Shown piece after piece: positions 13,441-25,173 of a stretch of 64,000 nucleotides of DNA. Positions within the stretch are counted from its first letter, which is position 1, and every line of letters starts with the position of its first letter. The position numbers were made by a program, and so were the translations under genes. Below the pieces are notes generated by a model, which ran no database searches, was not told the origin of the DNA, and worked only from the letters and a program-made list of their open reading frames with translations. Location of the stretch: the NCBI GenBank assembly GCA_028554795.2, contig CM068829.1, forward strand, positions 130,278,016 through 130,342,015, written 5' to 3'. The stretch comes from Sinohyriopsis cumingii. Lineage: Eukaryota > Mollusca > Bivalvia > Unionida > Unionidae.

Positions 13441-15792
13441 CTATTCCCCAATCATCCAAAAGACACCCTGGATGAAAATAGACTAAACCGCACAGGAAGG
13501 TAAATGAGAAGCGGAAGACGTTTCGTAAAGAAAGGAGCAATGCGGATCCTTTGTTTGCGATAGTAAATATCGTTATGTACCTCCCGTATTAGTTAGCGGC
13601 AAAATGTATTTGCTTTGGATCGAAGGAAAACAACTTGGTTGTACACACATTTTTTTTTATGATACGTGCAGACGTATTTCACTCACCTTTTCTTTCTGGT
13701 ATTAGTGCTCCGTGTTCTTGTGTGGAGGCACACACTCTCCTTGTCTTTCTGATGTACATGTACGTTAATAAGTCATATGTGCATTTGGAGGTTCTAACGT
13801 GAGCGATCATTTCAAACGAAGGGTATAAAACTCTTATTACCACAAACAGTTGTGTGTCATTTCTGGAAATACACTGTAATTGCGTTTGAACAAAACTGTG
13901 GGTGTTTTTGTTGTTGTTTTTTAAAATAAAAATCTTATTTTTATAAATCTGGCTGAATCACTTCTAACAATGCTATCATCCCACACACAAGGCTAAAGAA
14001 TGAATTAAATAACCACCATGTCCTATTTGGGATTGATGTTGCTTTCTAATAGCTATAGTACTATTTTTGATTTGTCTGACCTGCGAATTATGCATGTGTA
14101 AAGAGGTTAGTTTCTAAGCAGCTATCCCATAGTCCCATAGTCCCTCCATTATTAATGGGGAAAAATCAATTCGGAAAAAATGCGTTTCACTTTGTTTTGG
14201 AAAAATTAGTGTAATGAAAGTCTTAATGGTATTTATTTTTCTAATTTCTGAGTGTTTGGTTAAAATTATTCGTTAATTACTTACACTGAGAATTCAACTT
14301 ACGAAGATGGATATTGTTCGAGCAAAACAAATGTTTTCATCTACTGGAAACAAGCTTCTGACCGACAAGTTATGGTTATGGTTAGTATCGCATCGCATCA
14401 TAAGCCACTGATGGCTGATCTTTCCATGAAATTTCTTCCTTTGCTTACAAAACCTCGAGATTCAACGAGCAACAAACGAAGTATGGTGATAATCGCATTC
14501 TTTTGTTTGCTATTGACCGTAGGTCGGAATATGAAAACACGCAAAACGTCAATTGCACGAGGGCATAAAAAGGAAATTCCATTGATTTTCCTTCATCTGC
14601 TACTTGCAAGCTCTTTTCAAAGAAAATAGAAATAGTCGAGTTTCATGACTCTTTCAGCAGGAGATGGTATTGAACATTGGTTCTTCTGCATCGCGGACCT
14701 ATTATTGCTCAATCACGTGTGGCTAAACGCCACTTGTCCCTCGCAGAAGTTGCGCCGACGCATACAGATCGACGAACGAGTTAGTAGGCTAAGATACGCC
14801 GATGCGTGGTGAGGGAATATGTTATTGAAAAAGCAAATAAACATAGAGAAATAATTTATATAATTGGAACGTTACATACATTTGACAGCTATATGACTCC
14901 AAAGGTAAAGAGTTACATTTGGATTGTCATTATGTTATTTCAGTTCAGTAAAAATAACAAAACAATAGTTATATAGCTGAAAGAAGAAAAATGAACACAT
15001 CCGAGAAAAAATAATATTAGTTAATTTGCGTACTTGATATAGCTGTGTACCAGGCTTCATTGCATTCTTCCAAAATATCATAAGGCTGAAACTATTACAC
15101 TGTCTTGCTTCATGTATGTATTTCACATAACGCGCCTTATCCTAGGCAGACAACATAATCAGGGCGACATATAACTTAATAATTTGGATAGTTTACATCT
15201 TGGAATCTTTTTCTGCTTAAAAATACATGATTTGAGGAACTGATCAAATTTTATGAGATTTTCAGGTTCATCTTACAGGTAAAACAATATGTTTCAGTTT
15301 TAAAAAATCACTATTTACAACTGTATCTTCGTCCTAATACCTGCTGAATCTTGAGTGCAGAATTCGTTATTGCTAACAAACCAACCAGACAATACGAAAT
15401 GTATTAAATACTCTCGATTTGTTACGATTTGTTCAGTGAAAGTAGAACTTGGGAATGTGGAGGATTTAAAAGACAAACTAAGAGTCTTTTTGAGATATAA
15501 AGCTGTAAATGTTTGCTATAAAAATATTTTTTACACACAAAAACAACATTAATTTGAAACAGTATGATGCAATTCTCAATTTTGAATTTTCAAATAATAT
15601 AATTGGGAAAACGTACACAGCATCAGTTTGGCTTTTATGGCAATAACGCTAATAAGCACAATAGTTTCTGATCACCTCGTGGACTAATTTCGGCGCCATG
15701 ACATTTTTATGTAAAATAAAAAAGACGTACATCAATGTCATAGCAGAGTGTGAGCCTGCAACAAAGCATGCGTGTAAAGATTACTTTATCGA
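13441..15792. other. Non-coding stretch, no gene seen
   Basis: No repeat or coding resemblance recognised. Frames at 14372-14629, 14935-15126 and 15355-15552 are short and compositionally like the surrounding AT-rich DNA. Confidence 0.4.
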
Positions 15793-16600
15793 TAAACTGT
15801 AAAATTCGGTTTGTTTTTAAACATAAAATTTAGTCTGCTACGTATACAATTCGGTTGCTTTTGCATATAAAATTCAGTTTACTTTACACGTAAAATCTGT
15901 TAGCTTTTATATGCAAAATTCAGTTGCTTTTACACCTAAACTACATATGCTTTTACACCTAATACACAGATAGCTTTACAGATAAAGCACAAATGCTTTT
16001 ACACCAAAAACACATTTACACATAAAACACTGACACCTTTACACTAAAACACAGATACTTTTACACCTAAAAAACAAATACTTGTAACCTAAAACACAGA
16101 TACTTTTAAATCTAAATTACAGACACTTTTACACCTAAAACACAGACACTTTTACACCTAAAACTCAGATACTTTTACTGAAAAGTCAGAGATAATTTTA
16201 CACCTAAAACAGACGCTTTTATACCTAAAACACAGATATTTTTACACATAAAACATACTTTTGCACCTAAAGCACAGACGCTTTTACGTCTAAAGCACAC
16301 ACTTTTACACCTAAAACACAGATACTTCTACACCTAAAACGCAGATACCTTTTATACCTATACCACAGATGCTTTTGCACCTAAAACAAGACACTTTTAC
16401 ACGTAAAAAGCAGGTACTTTTACACCTAAAACACATACTTTTACACCGAAACACAGATGCTTTAACACCTAAAATACAAATCACAAATGCTTTTACTCCT
16501 AAAATACAGATGCCTTTACACCTAAAAATGCTTTACACCTAAAACACAGACCGTTTTACACCCGCTTTTACACTTAAAATACAGTTGCTTTTACACATTC
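15793..16600. repeat. 23-bp minisatellite (TTTTACACCTAAAACACAGAT-like)
   Basis: About 800 bp of head-to-tail copies, roughly 35, with period near 22-24 bp. The core is CTTTTACACCTAAAACACAG followed by AYA. Copies at the left edge (15830-15930) and the last one at the right read AAAATTCAGTTGC or AAAATACAGTTGC, so the array is a diverged older type at both ends and a more uniform type inside, as expected for arrays that homogenise from the middle. No long reading frame crosses it. It is not a CRISPR: copies are contiguous and there are no spacers. Confidence 0.9.
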
Positions 16601-16699
16601 GTCTTGAGATTAATGCTAATAAGGTTAGTGCGATAGTGCACATACCCATCCCTCAATCCAGCTATCATCACTACAACCAACAAAGGGGTTAGTGCATGA

Positions 16700-16871
16700 A
16701 GGTGTCAGCATCGCAGTAAGAAATTCTGCCCCTTACCCACCCCCCAGAAAAAAAGAAATCTTGGGCTACCTCAAACCTCCAATTATAAAAAGTTGCTTGA
16801 TGGAAATGATTTAGCTGGGCCTCCCCAACCCCACGGTTGCAGGAGTTGCTTGAGAGGATGCTACACCACTG
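16700..16871. mobile_element. hAT-like MITE (GGTGTAGCATC termini)
   Basis: Short element bounded by imperfect inverted ends (left AGGTGTCAGCATCG; right GGATGCTACACCACTG) and flanked by an 8-bp target duplication, GTGCATGA at 16692-16699 and GTGCATGT at 16872-16879 (7 of 8). No coding capacity. Its ends resemble those at 32075-32259, so both probably belong to one family mobilised by a hAT transposase elsewhere. Confidence 0.65.
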
Positions 16872-17364
16872 GTGCATGTGAATCCCCACAGTTCGATAAT
16901 ATTCTAAAGTAATGCCAGCGAAAGTTCAACTCGTGGGGGAAAAAAAGTTTTCGGCGATTCTCTGCTTAAGTAGGTCTTCCTCTCCCTCCCTTTAAACTCC
17001 CATGTTCACAAGATCAAAGCACTTCGACTACCGCAGAAACCCAAAATGACTGATCCCTGTATTGGTTAAAATGATAGCTTTGCGAAATTTTGGTAGGAAA
17101 CAGTCTACAGACGCCAAGCCTTCTTAGGCGCGTCTGCATTTGTACCATGAATAAAAGGATTCAATGTCAAAACGTTTGATTTATCGGCCGTTTCAATGTA
17201 GTGATTTGTAAAGAAATGTCTGCATATCAATTAAAGATACGCTCTTCAATAGAATATAATTTAAAATCAAATAAACTCGAAATTTATAAACGCCTTTGAG
17301 TGATTTATGCATCGAACAGCAGAAGACATTATCGATCGTTAAAACAAGCATGTCGTCTGCGATT

Positions 17365-17440
17365 GCATTCTCGACAGAAGCAAAAATCCATAGTCTGGGG
17401 CCGCCATGCATTTTGTTGTCGGTTTCAGGTTGTTTCAACT
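17365..17440 (+). repeat. Weak copy of unnamed dispersed repeat X
   Basis: The string TCTCGACAGAAG.. CCATAGTCTGGGGC.. resembles the core of the repeat at 37740-37985 (TCTCGACGTGG .. CCATAGTTCGGAA). Only about 70 bp align by eye, so this is a tentative member. Confidence 0.35.
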
Positions 17441-17452
17441 GGATTTGTAAAG

Positions 17453-17492
<40 letters not shown>

Positions 17493-17788
17493 TTAGGATT
17501 TTTAACGTAACTTTAACAATTTTTCAGTCATATCGCTACAATGTCTGCAGTGTGGCAGTTTATAGTGATGTCTAGCACTGAGGCATCGTGCCGTATACAT
17601 GTAGCATGATGTCACATTATCCTGACACCAGGCCGACCAGTCCTAACAATAACATCTTAATGCTGAGCGCCAAGCGAGGCAACTATTAGTACCACTTTTG
17701 TAAGTCTTTGGTATGACTCGGTCGGGGTTTGAACCCACGAACTCCCGCTTCCGAGGCGGATGCTCTAACCACTAGGCCACCGGAGCGG
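17453..17788 (-). mobile_element. SINE-B copy 1, full length
   Basis: tRNA-derived SINE on the minus strand. Head near 17700-17788 with box A GGCCTAGTGGTTAGAGC (read on the minus strand as GGCCTAGTGGTTAGAGCAT) and box B GGGTTCAAACC. The body includes GCCTCGCTTGGCGCTCAGC, CTGGTCGGCCTGGTGTCAGG and CATATGACTGAAAAATTG equivalents. The 3' tail is an (AC)n run, seen here as (GT)n at 17453-17490. Pol III-transcribed and LINE-mobilised by family analogy. Not called as a tRNA gene because the homologous body follows it and other copies exist in the window. Confidence 0.85.
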
Positions 17789-17901
17789 TGTAGTTTTATA
17801 ATCGACCGAAGTCCCTTCGCCTAAATAAGTGTTGTAAATCAGAAAATCGAGGTATTTCAGCATTATATAAATAAGGAGACAAATTTCTGAATGACTGTTC
17901 A

Positions 17902-18076
17902 CAGTGCCGTAGAGAGCGATCACGGGCTCTGGGGTAAGAAACACCCGGGCCTCTCCTAGTTCTTGTTTAAACAAAAAAATTCTTTAAATTAAAAAGTGTT
18001 GTTCGCCCGGGCATGCCTTACTGGCCCGGGCCCCTTGGATATATCTCTGGTTGCCCCACCCACCTTGTCGGCTCTG
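17902..18076. mobile_element. hAT-like MITE with perfect 8-bp TSD
   Basis: Left end CAGTGCCGTAGAGAG, right end CCTTGTCGGCTCTG (inverted CAGAGCCGACAAGG). Flanked by ACTGTTCA at 17894-17901 and again at 18077-18084, a perfect 8-bp duplication, the hallmark of hAT insertion. The interior is GC-rich near both ends (CACGGGCTC; GGCCCGGGCC) with an AT-rich middle and no frame. Non-autonomous. Confidence 0.8.
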
Positions 18077-18654
18077 ACTGTTCATACATTAAAGTCTCAG
18101 GTAATCTATATATTTTCTACCAATTGTGACCCAAATCTAAGGAATTTGCATGTGCTTTAAAATTGATGTAGCCTATATATTAAAATTAACAAGATCGTCA
18201 AGTTTTACCCCCCTCCCCGAAAAAATCTGAAATAACGTCCCTGCTATTACTATCTCTCTAATCTGTTATTCAGCCTGAGCCAGCGCGTTGGTATTTGCAT
18301 GAATCAAGTTTTGACCACCGCTCCCGAAAAAAGTTGAAATGACATCCCTGCATTTAAAGCGTAAAGATAGGTCAAGATTTGTATGACTTGCTCACTTGAA
18401 CCTGTTTCTAAGCAAGAGATCGGAGAATGCATCTTCAATGCACGTGCTACGTTTTGTTTCTAGGGTCTGACCATTTCATTTTGTGTGTTGTGATGGGGTT
18501 GTTCAATTTAAAAAAAATGTGCAGCCCCCCCCCCCCGATTTAAAAATTAAAAGAAAACCAATAATTATATTCATCGTACTACTCAAAGTAAATTATTTTG
18601 ACAAGAGATTTCGAGTTGGAAAGAAAATTCCAGGCCTACACCATCGCGCAGAAT

Positions 18655-18900
18655 GATTAAATGGTTCGTCCTTTACAACTGTGCAGTCTTATGGGGGCGT
18701 TTCTTACAGTTTCAATACGTCTATGTATTCTTCTATTTTACATCTTCTGAATTAGCGATATCAAATATAGATCGGGTACAAAACTTTTGCGAAAAAGCCT
18801 TGAGCCGGTCTATCCAATTCCCTAAAATTCAATAACCGCGAAGAATCGTGTTTTTTGCTATTGAGAAGTAGGTGTCAGAATAGTTTTTGTGCAACCAATG
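18655..18900 (+). mobile_element. Possible LINE RT C-terminal scrap
   Basis: The frame contains SELAISNIDRVQNFCEKAL at about 18747-18803, which resembles the post-RT segment of CR1/Rex-type LINEs (a short region with NIERVQRFC-like wording), preceded by a VLYNCAVLWG segment that could be the usual YGCELW. The stop at 18833-18835 ends the frame. No RT motifs remain, so this is a tentative fragment. Confidence 0.4.
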
Positions 18901-20224
18901 AAGAAAATATCTCCTGATAACATGGGAACGGGACCTCTATTAACATACATATAAAAGAATGTTGGTGGAACTTGAACAAACAATTCTATATATGTAAACC
19001 ATGACTAACCTGCGTTATTCAAAATAGCAATGAAAGGTATGCTTTCTTTAAGCGTATAGTGAAATTATACGATGAAATTTATCAACCAAATTTATAAGGA
19101 TGTTTTTTTAAATATTTTTTATAATGCCATACCATCGAATATTTTGCGGACACAATTAAGATCTTTTTACCTCCCTTGACGCTCTGTAATGTAACTATTG
19201 TAGAGTTTTCAAATTTAATCCATTGATGTTGACATGAAATGGTGTCAATTATATAGTATTAACCTACAAGTCTGGAATAGTACAAACGTGGTTTATAGAA
19301 GTCACTTTTATACAATTAAAAAAAGTAACTTTCATTGTGACGAATATTTAAATTCAACTCAACACTTTATCCGGTGTAATTTTAACACCACGAAGGTAAA
19401 AATAAAACCCTAAGGTATGAAATAAAGTATTTCTTACTTATAAAGCAATAGACATCAAGTACTCTTCAAGATGGCCACTTTAATCATTACAGGCGCGATG
19501 GATATCCATTTCACTTCCTCCATATCTACATGGGGTATATTTATATGTAACCGTAGCAATGGATTATTTGCGTCTGTAACCTCTGGTTTATTTACAAATA
19601 GCGGAAAAATTATACTAAAGAAATATTATGGTTTAATTATCACGATTTTTCATGGTCTGCAACGTGACAAATGTATATGTGCCCTTTGATTGCAGAGAGA
19701 AAGGGGTGGGGGGGGAGAGAGAGCACATAAGCAGTAATGCACGAGCAACAGTGCCAACATATATTTTAATTCTCTCAAACCTGAATATTGAAGACTGCAG
19801 TCAACATAACCACTTGTTAGACCGTTATCGTCCAATAGTCAGAGTAGTTCAAACGCTTAAAAAAATCCAATTTGTTTTGGGTTTTTTTGAATATTCGAAA
19901 TTACATATTCTTCTTTCTTTTTGTGAATACATCGTAGCATCACTGCAACGTTAAACCATGCGCATACAAACATCATATAGACGTGTTCCTATTTCACATT
20001 ATTGCGACATTTAAAAAAATTATATAAATTATATAGTATATACATTTTATGACAGTATACATCACAGCGCAAATATCAATTCGGTCAAATTTAACCTATA
20101 GGTACTAATGGATTTTAAACAACTCACTTCTGATTTCTTAAATTTACAGAAATTTACAGAAAATCGAAAGCTTTGCACTTTTCAGTGACGGTATGCGTTG
20201 TACATCATCCGCCCGAACGAAAAT

Positions 20225-20228
<4 letters not shown>
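18901..20228. other. Non-coding stretch, no gene seen
   Basis: AT-rich; a G/GA-rich run lies at 19704-19724. Frames on both strands near 19470-19950 are short and mutually overlapping, with no recognisable domain. Confidence 0.4.
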
Positions 20229-20272
<44 letters not shown>

Positions 20273-20290
20273 CGATCGATCGATCGATCG
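20229..20290. repeat. (CT)n followed by (ATCG)n microsatellite
   Basis: CT dinucleotide run at 20229-20269 joined to five ATCG units at 20271-20290. The ATCG part is self-complementary. Confidence 0.9.
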
Positions 20291-20892
20291 GTCAAGTGCG
20301 AAAATCGAACTTTGGTATTTACTTCATGTGAATCGTGTCATATTTGTGAACTCGGTTTCGAAATGTTGTTTGTTCTTGTAATACAAGCAATAAATTACAA
20401 AAGTATCAGAAATATTTATTTCATTAAAACAAAATATTCCTCTGATAGCTAACTTAGACCTATCGATTTTATATCAAAATTTACACGACTTCTGGATGGG
20501 GTACGGTATTGCCTTTTGTTGATAAAAAAAAAAATTGTGAAAGGGGCACACAAGATATTTAATTGACATTTAAAGGGAATTACAATGGTATGTTTAAATA
20601 AGATGAGTGTTATCGACTGGTTGAATAGGCCAGACTTGTGAGAGCGACCAGCCATTCCCAGTTGGATGAGTGTTCTGTATTATCGTCGAACTCCCACCGT
20701 TACATGTTATTTATGTAAACATGACAACAGTTTCCCGGGGAGAAGTTCAAAGCGCAACTGATAAGATCTGGGTATGACAGTTTGACAGACAGTAAAATGT
20801 CATATTCGAGCGTCATACACTCGAATGATTTGTCAGTATTATAAGACGTCAATGACATCACCTCTCTCTCTCACACACACGCGCGCACATAC

Positions 20893-20895
<3 letters not shown>
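20291..20895. other. Non-coding stretch, no gene seen
   Basis: No feature recognised; a short CT/CA-rich approach to the next microsatellite begins near 20862. Confidence 0.4.

Positions 20896-20938
<43 letters not shown>
20896..20938. repeat. (AC)n microsatellite
   Basis: Uninterrupted AC run of about 21 units. Confidence 0.9.
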
Positions 20939-20941
<3 letters not shown>

Positions 20942-21240
20942 GATCGCACACAGTTGTTCATTTTAAGACAATACGGAAACTTAAACGGCGTCTAATTTTC
21001 AGTTCATTGTTTCAATTTCTTTTATCTTTGCTGAATACAAGTCACGAAAATATTACCGTGGCTCAATCCCGAAAAGCACGCTCCATACTGTAAAGCCTTT
21101 GATAGGATTGATTGTTTTCCTCCACTCTTTACATCTTCAGATTTAAAAACAAAGTCGGGAAACGAAGAATCGACCACAAAAATGGAAGGACTGTACGCGT
21201 GCTTTCCTATTAAATAATCTTCATATATATAAACCGCTCT

Positions 21241-21469
21241 TGAAACTTTAATAATTGATAAACTTAAGGCTGCATTTGACCGAAATTCCCTTATACATGT
21301 GTATTTATTTTCAGTAGAAGGTTTCATAACAGTATTCAGACGTTAATTTTCTTTTAGACCTTACATCTGTAAGAAATCAAGACGAAAACCATAAATTATT
21401 ATAGTAAATAAATTCTAGAATTAATATAATATTGGAAATGCTTGAAAAATATCGCCCTCTGTGTACGTA
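21241..21469 (+). repeat. 229-bp duplicated segment, copy 1
   Basis: Starts TGAAACTTTAATAATTG and ends TCTGTGTACGTA. Nearly identical to 22056-22284, with about three substitutions visible by eye and the same length. The two copies are 815 bp apart in the same orientation. Confidence 0.9.
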
Positions 21470-21670
21470 CACGTGCGTGTATGTGCGATTCATCACAAAG
21501 AGGCAGAAAGCGAACATCCGGGATATTCAGCATCGTTCTTCTCATCATGAACACCATTCTCCCAATGTGTAAATGAGGCAGATGTGGAAAACATGGCGTG
21601 AACGTCATTAGCATTTATTCACGATGCAAACAACGGGAACGGATATACATGGTTCTTCCGAGTAATATAC

Positions 21671-21771
21671 TTACGTACGTACGTGTGTGTGTGCGTGTGT
21701 GCGTGCGTGCGTGCGTGTGTGTATGTATGTATGTGTGTATGTATGAATGAATCTATGTATGTATGTATGTA
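21671..21771. repeat. Mixed TACG/TGTG/TGCG/TATG microsatellite
   Basis: Cryptically simple tetranucleotide tract, beginning TTACGTACGTACG and ending in (TATG)n. Confidence 0.85.
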
Positions 21772-22039
21772 GTGTTTTATTGCTTCTCAGCACCCAAGCG
21801 TGTATGTAGTGCCAAGAAACGGTCAAGTTCGAAGAGTGCATCCTTCAAACAAATGCATTCAAAAGATGAATGTATTGATCGATCGATGCTTGCGTCCTTT
21901 CTTTATGTGATCTAACAAGTCAAGAACACGATGTTCGTGATACAGAAGTGACTGTTTATTTCTTTAAAAGGCGGCATCGATTTACTCTCCAGTCAGCATA
22001 AGAAAAAAGGCTGATGACTTACGTTAATATATATATATA

Positions 22040-22284
22040 TGTGGAAAACATGGCGTGAAACTTTAACAATTGATAAACTTAAGGCTGCATTTGACCGAAA
22101 TTCCCTTATACATGTGTTTTTATTTTCAGTAGAAGGTTTCATAACAGTATTCAGACGTTAATTTTCTTTTAGACCTTACATCTGTAAGAAATCAAGACGA
22201 AAACCATAAATTATTATAGAAAATAAATTCTAGAATTAATATAATATTGGAAATGCTTGAAAAATATCGCCCTCTGTGTACGTA
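22040..22284 (+). repeat. 229-bp duplicated segment, copy 2, with chimeric junction
   Basis: 22056-22284 repeats 21241-21469. The 20 bases just left of it, TGTGGAAAACATGGCGTGAA at 22040-22059, match 21583-21602, which lies downstream of copy 1. The two source pieces meet at the shared TGAA. A nonadjacent 20-bp piece is thus joined to the 229-bp piece, which a simple tandem duplication would not produce. Confidence 0.8.
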
Positions 22285-23076
22285 TCTTTATCTCCCATAT
22301 CTGTAGCGTATTCACCCGTATATAGCACATATGCAATTCAGAACGGCGTAAACTCACGTCTGCCGATAAATCAAGTTCCGACAGATCGTGGTTTACTATG
22401 TCCGTTCTAATCATGATTTTGTAAGCGCAAAGCACAGCTCATGATTTACAGGCGCTTTCTTTTTTAAGCTGTACGCAGTTGTGATGCGTGTTATGCACGG
22501 CTATAGACAGCGTGTGTCATCGCACCTTTGCGTACAGCTTTCTTCAGAGAACAGTCAAGAGCCAACATTTTTTTTAACTGTTTCTATATTTGTACCGACT
22601 GTAATAATGCATATATGTACACAAGTCATGGTTACGCTTTAAAAAACACAAAAAAACCACAGAAAATCACAAAATATTTGTACTTAAAGTATCGTCTACT
22701 GAAAAGCTAAATATTTGATGAAATTCTCAGGTTATCCATTATTCATGTTTGCATCCTGTACATACGCCCATGAAAACTTTTCGACAATAAAAAAGAAAAT
22801 TATGTTCTGCGATACATATTTTATATACAATTCTCATTCAACCAGATACTCCTGTGGCTTATATATATTCAAGAGTGAAGAATTACATAAAACTTTAGGA
22901 ATAACAAAACTATTGACCAACTTGAATGCCGACATAAAAAGCATTCACACTGGGACCATACGCCGTTACTTCATCCACAATGATCAGTTTAGACAGAAAA
23001 AAGTTATTTTTGTAAAGGAACGACCCCAAAGTTAAACTGTCATATGAATGTTTCATTTAAAATTCATGGTATCTTT
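22285..23076. other. Non-coding stretch left of the LTR element
   Basis: The 106-codon plus frame at 22715-23035 is the longest here. It is AT-biased and I recognise nothing in it; it ends 45 bp before the LTR, so it is neither part of that element nor supported as a gene. Confidence 0.35.
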
Positions 23077-23080
23077 CAGT

Positions 23081-24253
23081 TGTTACGTACATGTGGTTTA
23101 ATTCATATTTATTTAAATTTAATTGTTTGTCAGTTTTCATTTTTTTCAATTCTATTATATGCTATTATCATGTAAATTTATTCACTAGAAATCATACTTT
23201 TTCAGAAAATTGTTTGACTTTGACTGTTAGTTTATAAACACCAGGTGTTGATCTAAATTCTGACCTTGTTTCAGAACTTGTTGTTGTTGTTGTGGGGTTT
23301 AACGCCATTTTGCAGCACATGATAGGCTATACATGGCGGCCAGTATTAATGGTGGAGGAAGAACCAGAGAAAACCCCGGAAAGAACCACCGACCCACGAG
23401 AAGCTACTGGCAAGCTTTCTCACATACCCACATTGGCTGAATCTTAGACTCGAACCGCCGCAGACAGAGGTGAGATGGCAGTGATCCGTAACGAAGAGCG
23501 CTTTAGACCACACGGCCACTCGGGGCCCCTTCAGAACTTGTAGCTACTTTCGTAAACAAGTTCTATTTTATTTTAAAATGATTGCTTGTTTCCAAGATCA
23601 TGATTTAAGATGCAAACAATTTTTTTAATTATTTCTTGGAGTAAAATGATTGGTTGTCGTCAGGGTCATTTTTGGTGTTGTAAACACGATCACGTGACCC
23701 CCCCCCCCCCTTTCGGTTTCGCATTTGTTAGTTTTAATGGAGATGCTTTGAGAGAGTTTGGAGTCTTTTTATACTGATGTCAAGTTATTTTGTTGTAGCC
23801 AGATTTTAAGTTATAATTTTCTTTAGATCAGTTGGATTTCAAAAGTGATAATTCTTTTTCCTCTGGAAATATTTTGAGGAGTGCTCACACAGAAATTTTG
23901 GAAAGACATTGCTTTCAAATTTAATTTGGATTTCCAACGCCGGAGTGTCTCTACAAGGAACTGTAGATAAGCACAGTACTGACTACAGCATACGTCATCG
24001 TCATCCATCTTGGACTTTCCATCAGGATTCGAACTTGAGATTATTAGAACATTTATAACTAGGACTTTTACAATTTAATTTGTGGATTATTCTTAGATTA
24101 TTTTTGAGTGTGATTCTTGAAACCGTAAGTTCTTCTCCTTTTTTTCATTTTTACAGAATTTTTCCAGGAAAATAAATCATTTGTTAAATTTTAAAAAGCT
24201 TGTTGTTTTCACTGTTTCTGTGTTACTGTTTATTCGAGCCTAAACACGTAACA
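23081..24253 (+). repeat. 5' LTR (with SINE insertion)
   Basis: Begins TGTTACGTA and ends ACGTAACA, a perfect inverted 8-mer pair at the LTR tips. Without the SINE-A insertion at 23281-23529 and its duplicated target, its length is about 910-930 bp, matching the 3' LTR. I could not recognise a primer-binding site for a named tRNA immediately downstream. Confidence 0.9.
23281..23529 (-). mobile_element. SINE-A copy 4, full length, inside 5' LTR
   Basis: Reference copy of the family. On the minus strand it reads: tRNA-like head (box A GTGGCCGTGTGGTCTAAAGC; box B GGTTCGAGTC), a body with GCTTGCCAGTAGCTTCTCG and GGCCGCCATGTATAGCC, then AAATGGCGTTAAACCCC and a (CAA)n tail. Flanked by TTCAGAACTTG at 23270-23280 and 23530-23540, an 11-bp target duplication. 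The 3' LTR has the unbroken target, so this SINE arrived after the LTR element. tRNA-derived SINEs with conserved cores are well known in molluscs; whether this is a named family I cannot tell. Confidence 0.92.
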
Positions 24254-24856
24254 CAGAAATTGTGTAGCTCGTCCAAAATGTTTGTATTCCGGCTAAAATA
24301 TTTCCGAAAACATTTTTTTTTCTATATAGATTTGAATACCACTAGATTTTGACATCTTTAGCGAGATCGACAAGCTTTTTCTAAAATGGCATCAAAAGGT
24401 GAAATCTTTCTTTCAAATCCTACCCAGGAACAATTAGATCTTTTCAAAAAAGATGATGTGATTCAACTTGCAAGAAAATACGATCGATCTTTCTGAGGTA
24501 AAGGCTTCCTTAACAAAACAGAAAATAAGAAATATTTTGGTTCATTTTTTGGTAAAAGAGTGTTTTGGATAAAAGTGTGTTGGTTTCAATCAGTAAGTCT
24601 GTATCAGACTCTGACACAAAAATGAAGGAATTAGAATTAAAATACAAGATGGAATTAAGAGTTGAGGAAGCAGGAGGTTCAGAAAGATAAAGAAGAAAAA
24701 CAACTGCAAATGCAGTTGCAATTGGAAAAAGAAAAACAAACAAATGAAATTGGAGAAAGAGAAAGAACAAATGAAATTGGAAAAAGAGAAAGAACAAATG
24801 AAATTGGAGAAAGAAAAAGAACAAATGCAATTACAAGAAAAACAAATGCAGTTACA

Positions 24857-24860
<4 letters not shown>

Positions 24861-24903
<43 letters not shown>
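24861..24903. repeat. (GA)n microsatellite in gag
   Basis: GA run of about 21 units inside the K/E-rich part of the LTR element gag. The surrounding coding sequence is itself GA-rich, a natural seed for the expansion. Confidence 0.9.
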
Positions 24904-24905
<2 letters not shown>

Positions 24906-25173
24906 GGGAAAGAGAGAAAGAAAATCAAATGCATTTACGAGCGGATGAAAGAGAGAAAGAGAGGGAATATCAATGTAAAATGAAAGAATCAGAACTGGCA
25001 AGTGAAAAGCACATTCATACTTCAAATCCAAATTTAAGTTTTGATCTTGCAAAGAACATTAGATTAGTGCTCCCTTTCAGAGAAAAAGAAGTAGATAAAT
25101 ATTTTCCTTATTTTGAAAAAGTTGCTGAAAATTTAAAGTGGCCAAGGGAGCATTGGACTCAGTTATTACGATG

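Noticed and set aside
15793-16600. Regular short repeats resembling a CRISPR array
   Set aside because: Units are contiguous with no spacers, units vary freely, and the window is eukaryotic.
17700-17790. tRNA-like sequence with good A and B boxes
   Set aside because: It is the head of SINE-B: the homologous body and (AC)n tail follow, and similar copies occur at 45029, 45376 and partly 49579.
21022-21327. 101-codon minus-strand frame
   Set aside because: Overlaps the non-coding 229-bp duplication; the second copy does not preserve the frame; no family resemblance.
22715-23035. 106-codon plus-strand frame just before the LTR
   Set aside because: AT-biased composition, no recognisable domain, and not bounded by plausible splice sites that I could support.
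24510-25052. Minus-strand frames rich in F/L/S
   Set aside because: They are the antisense of the GA-rich K/E/Q part of the LTR element gag.
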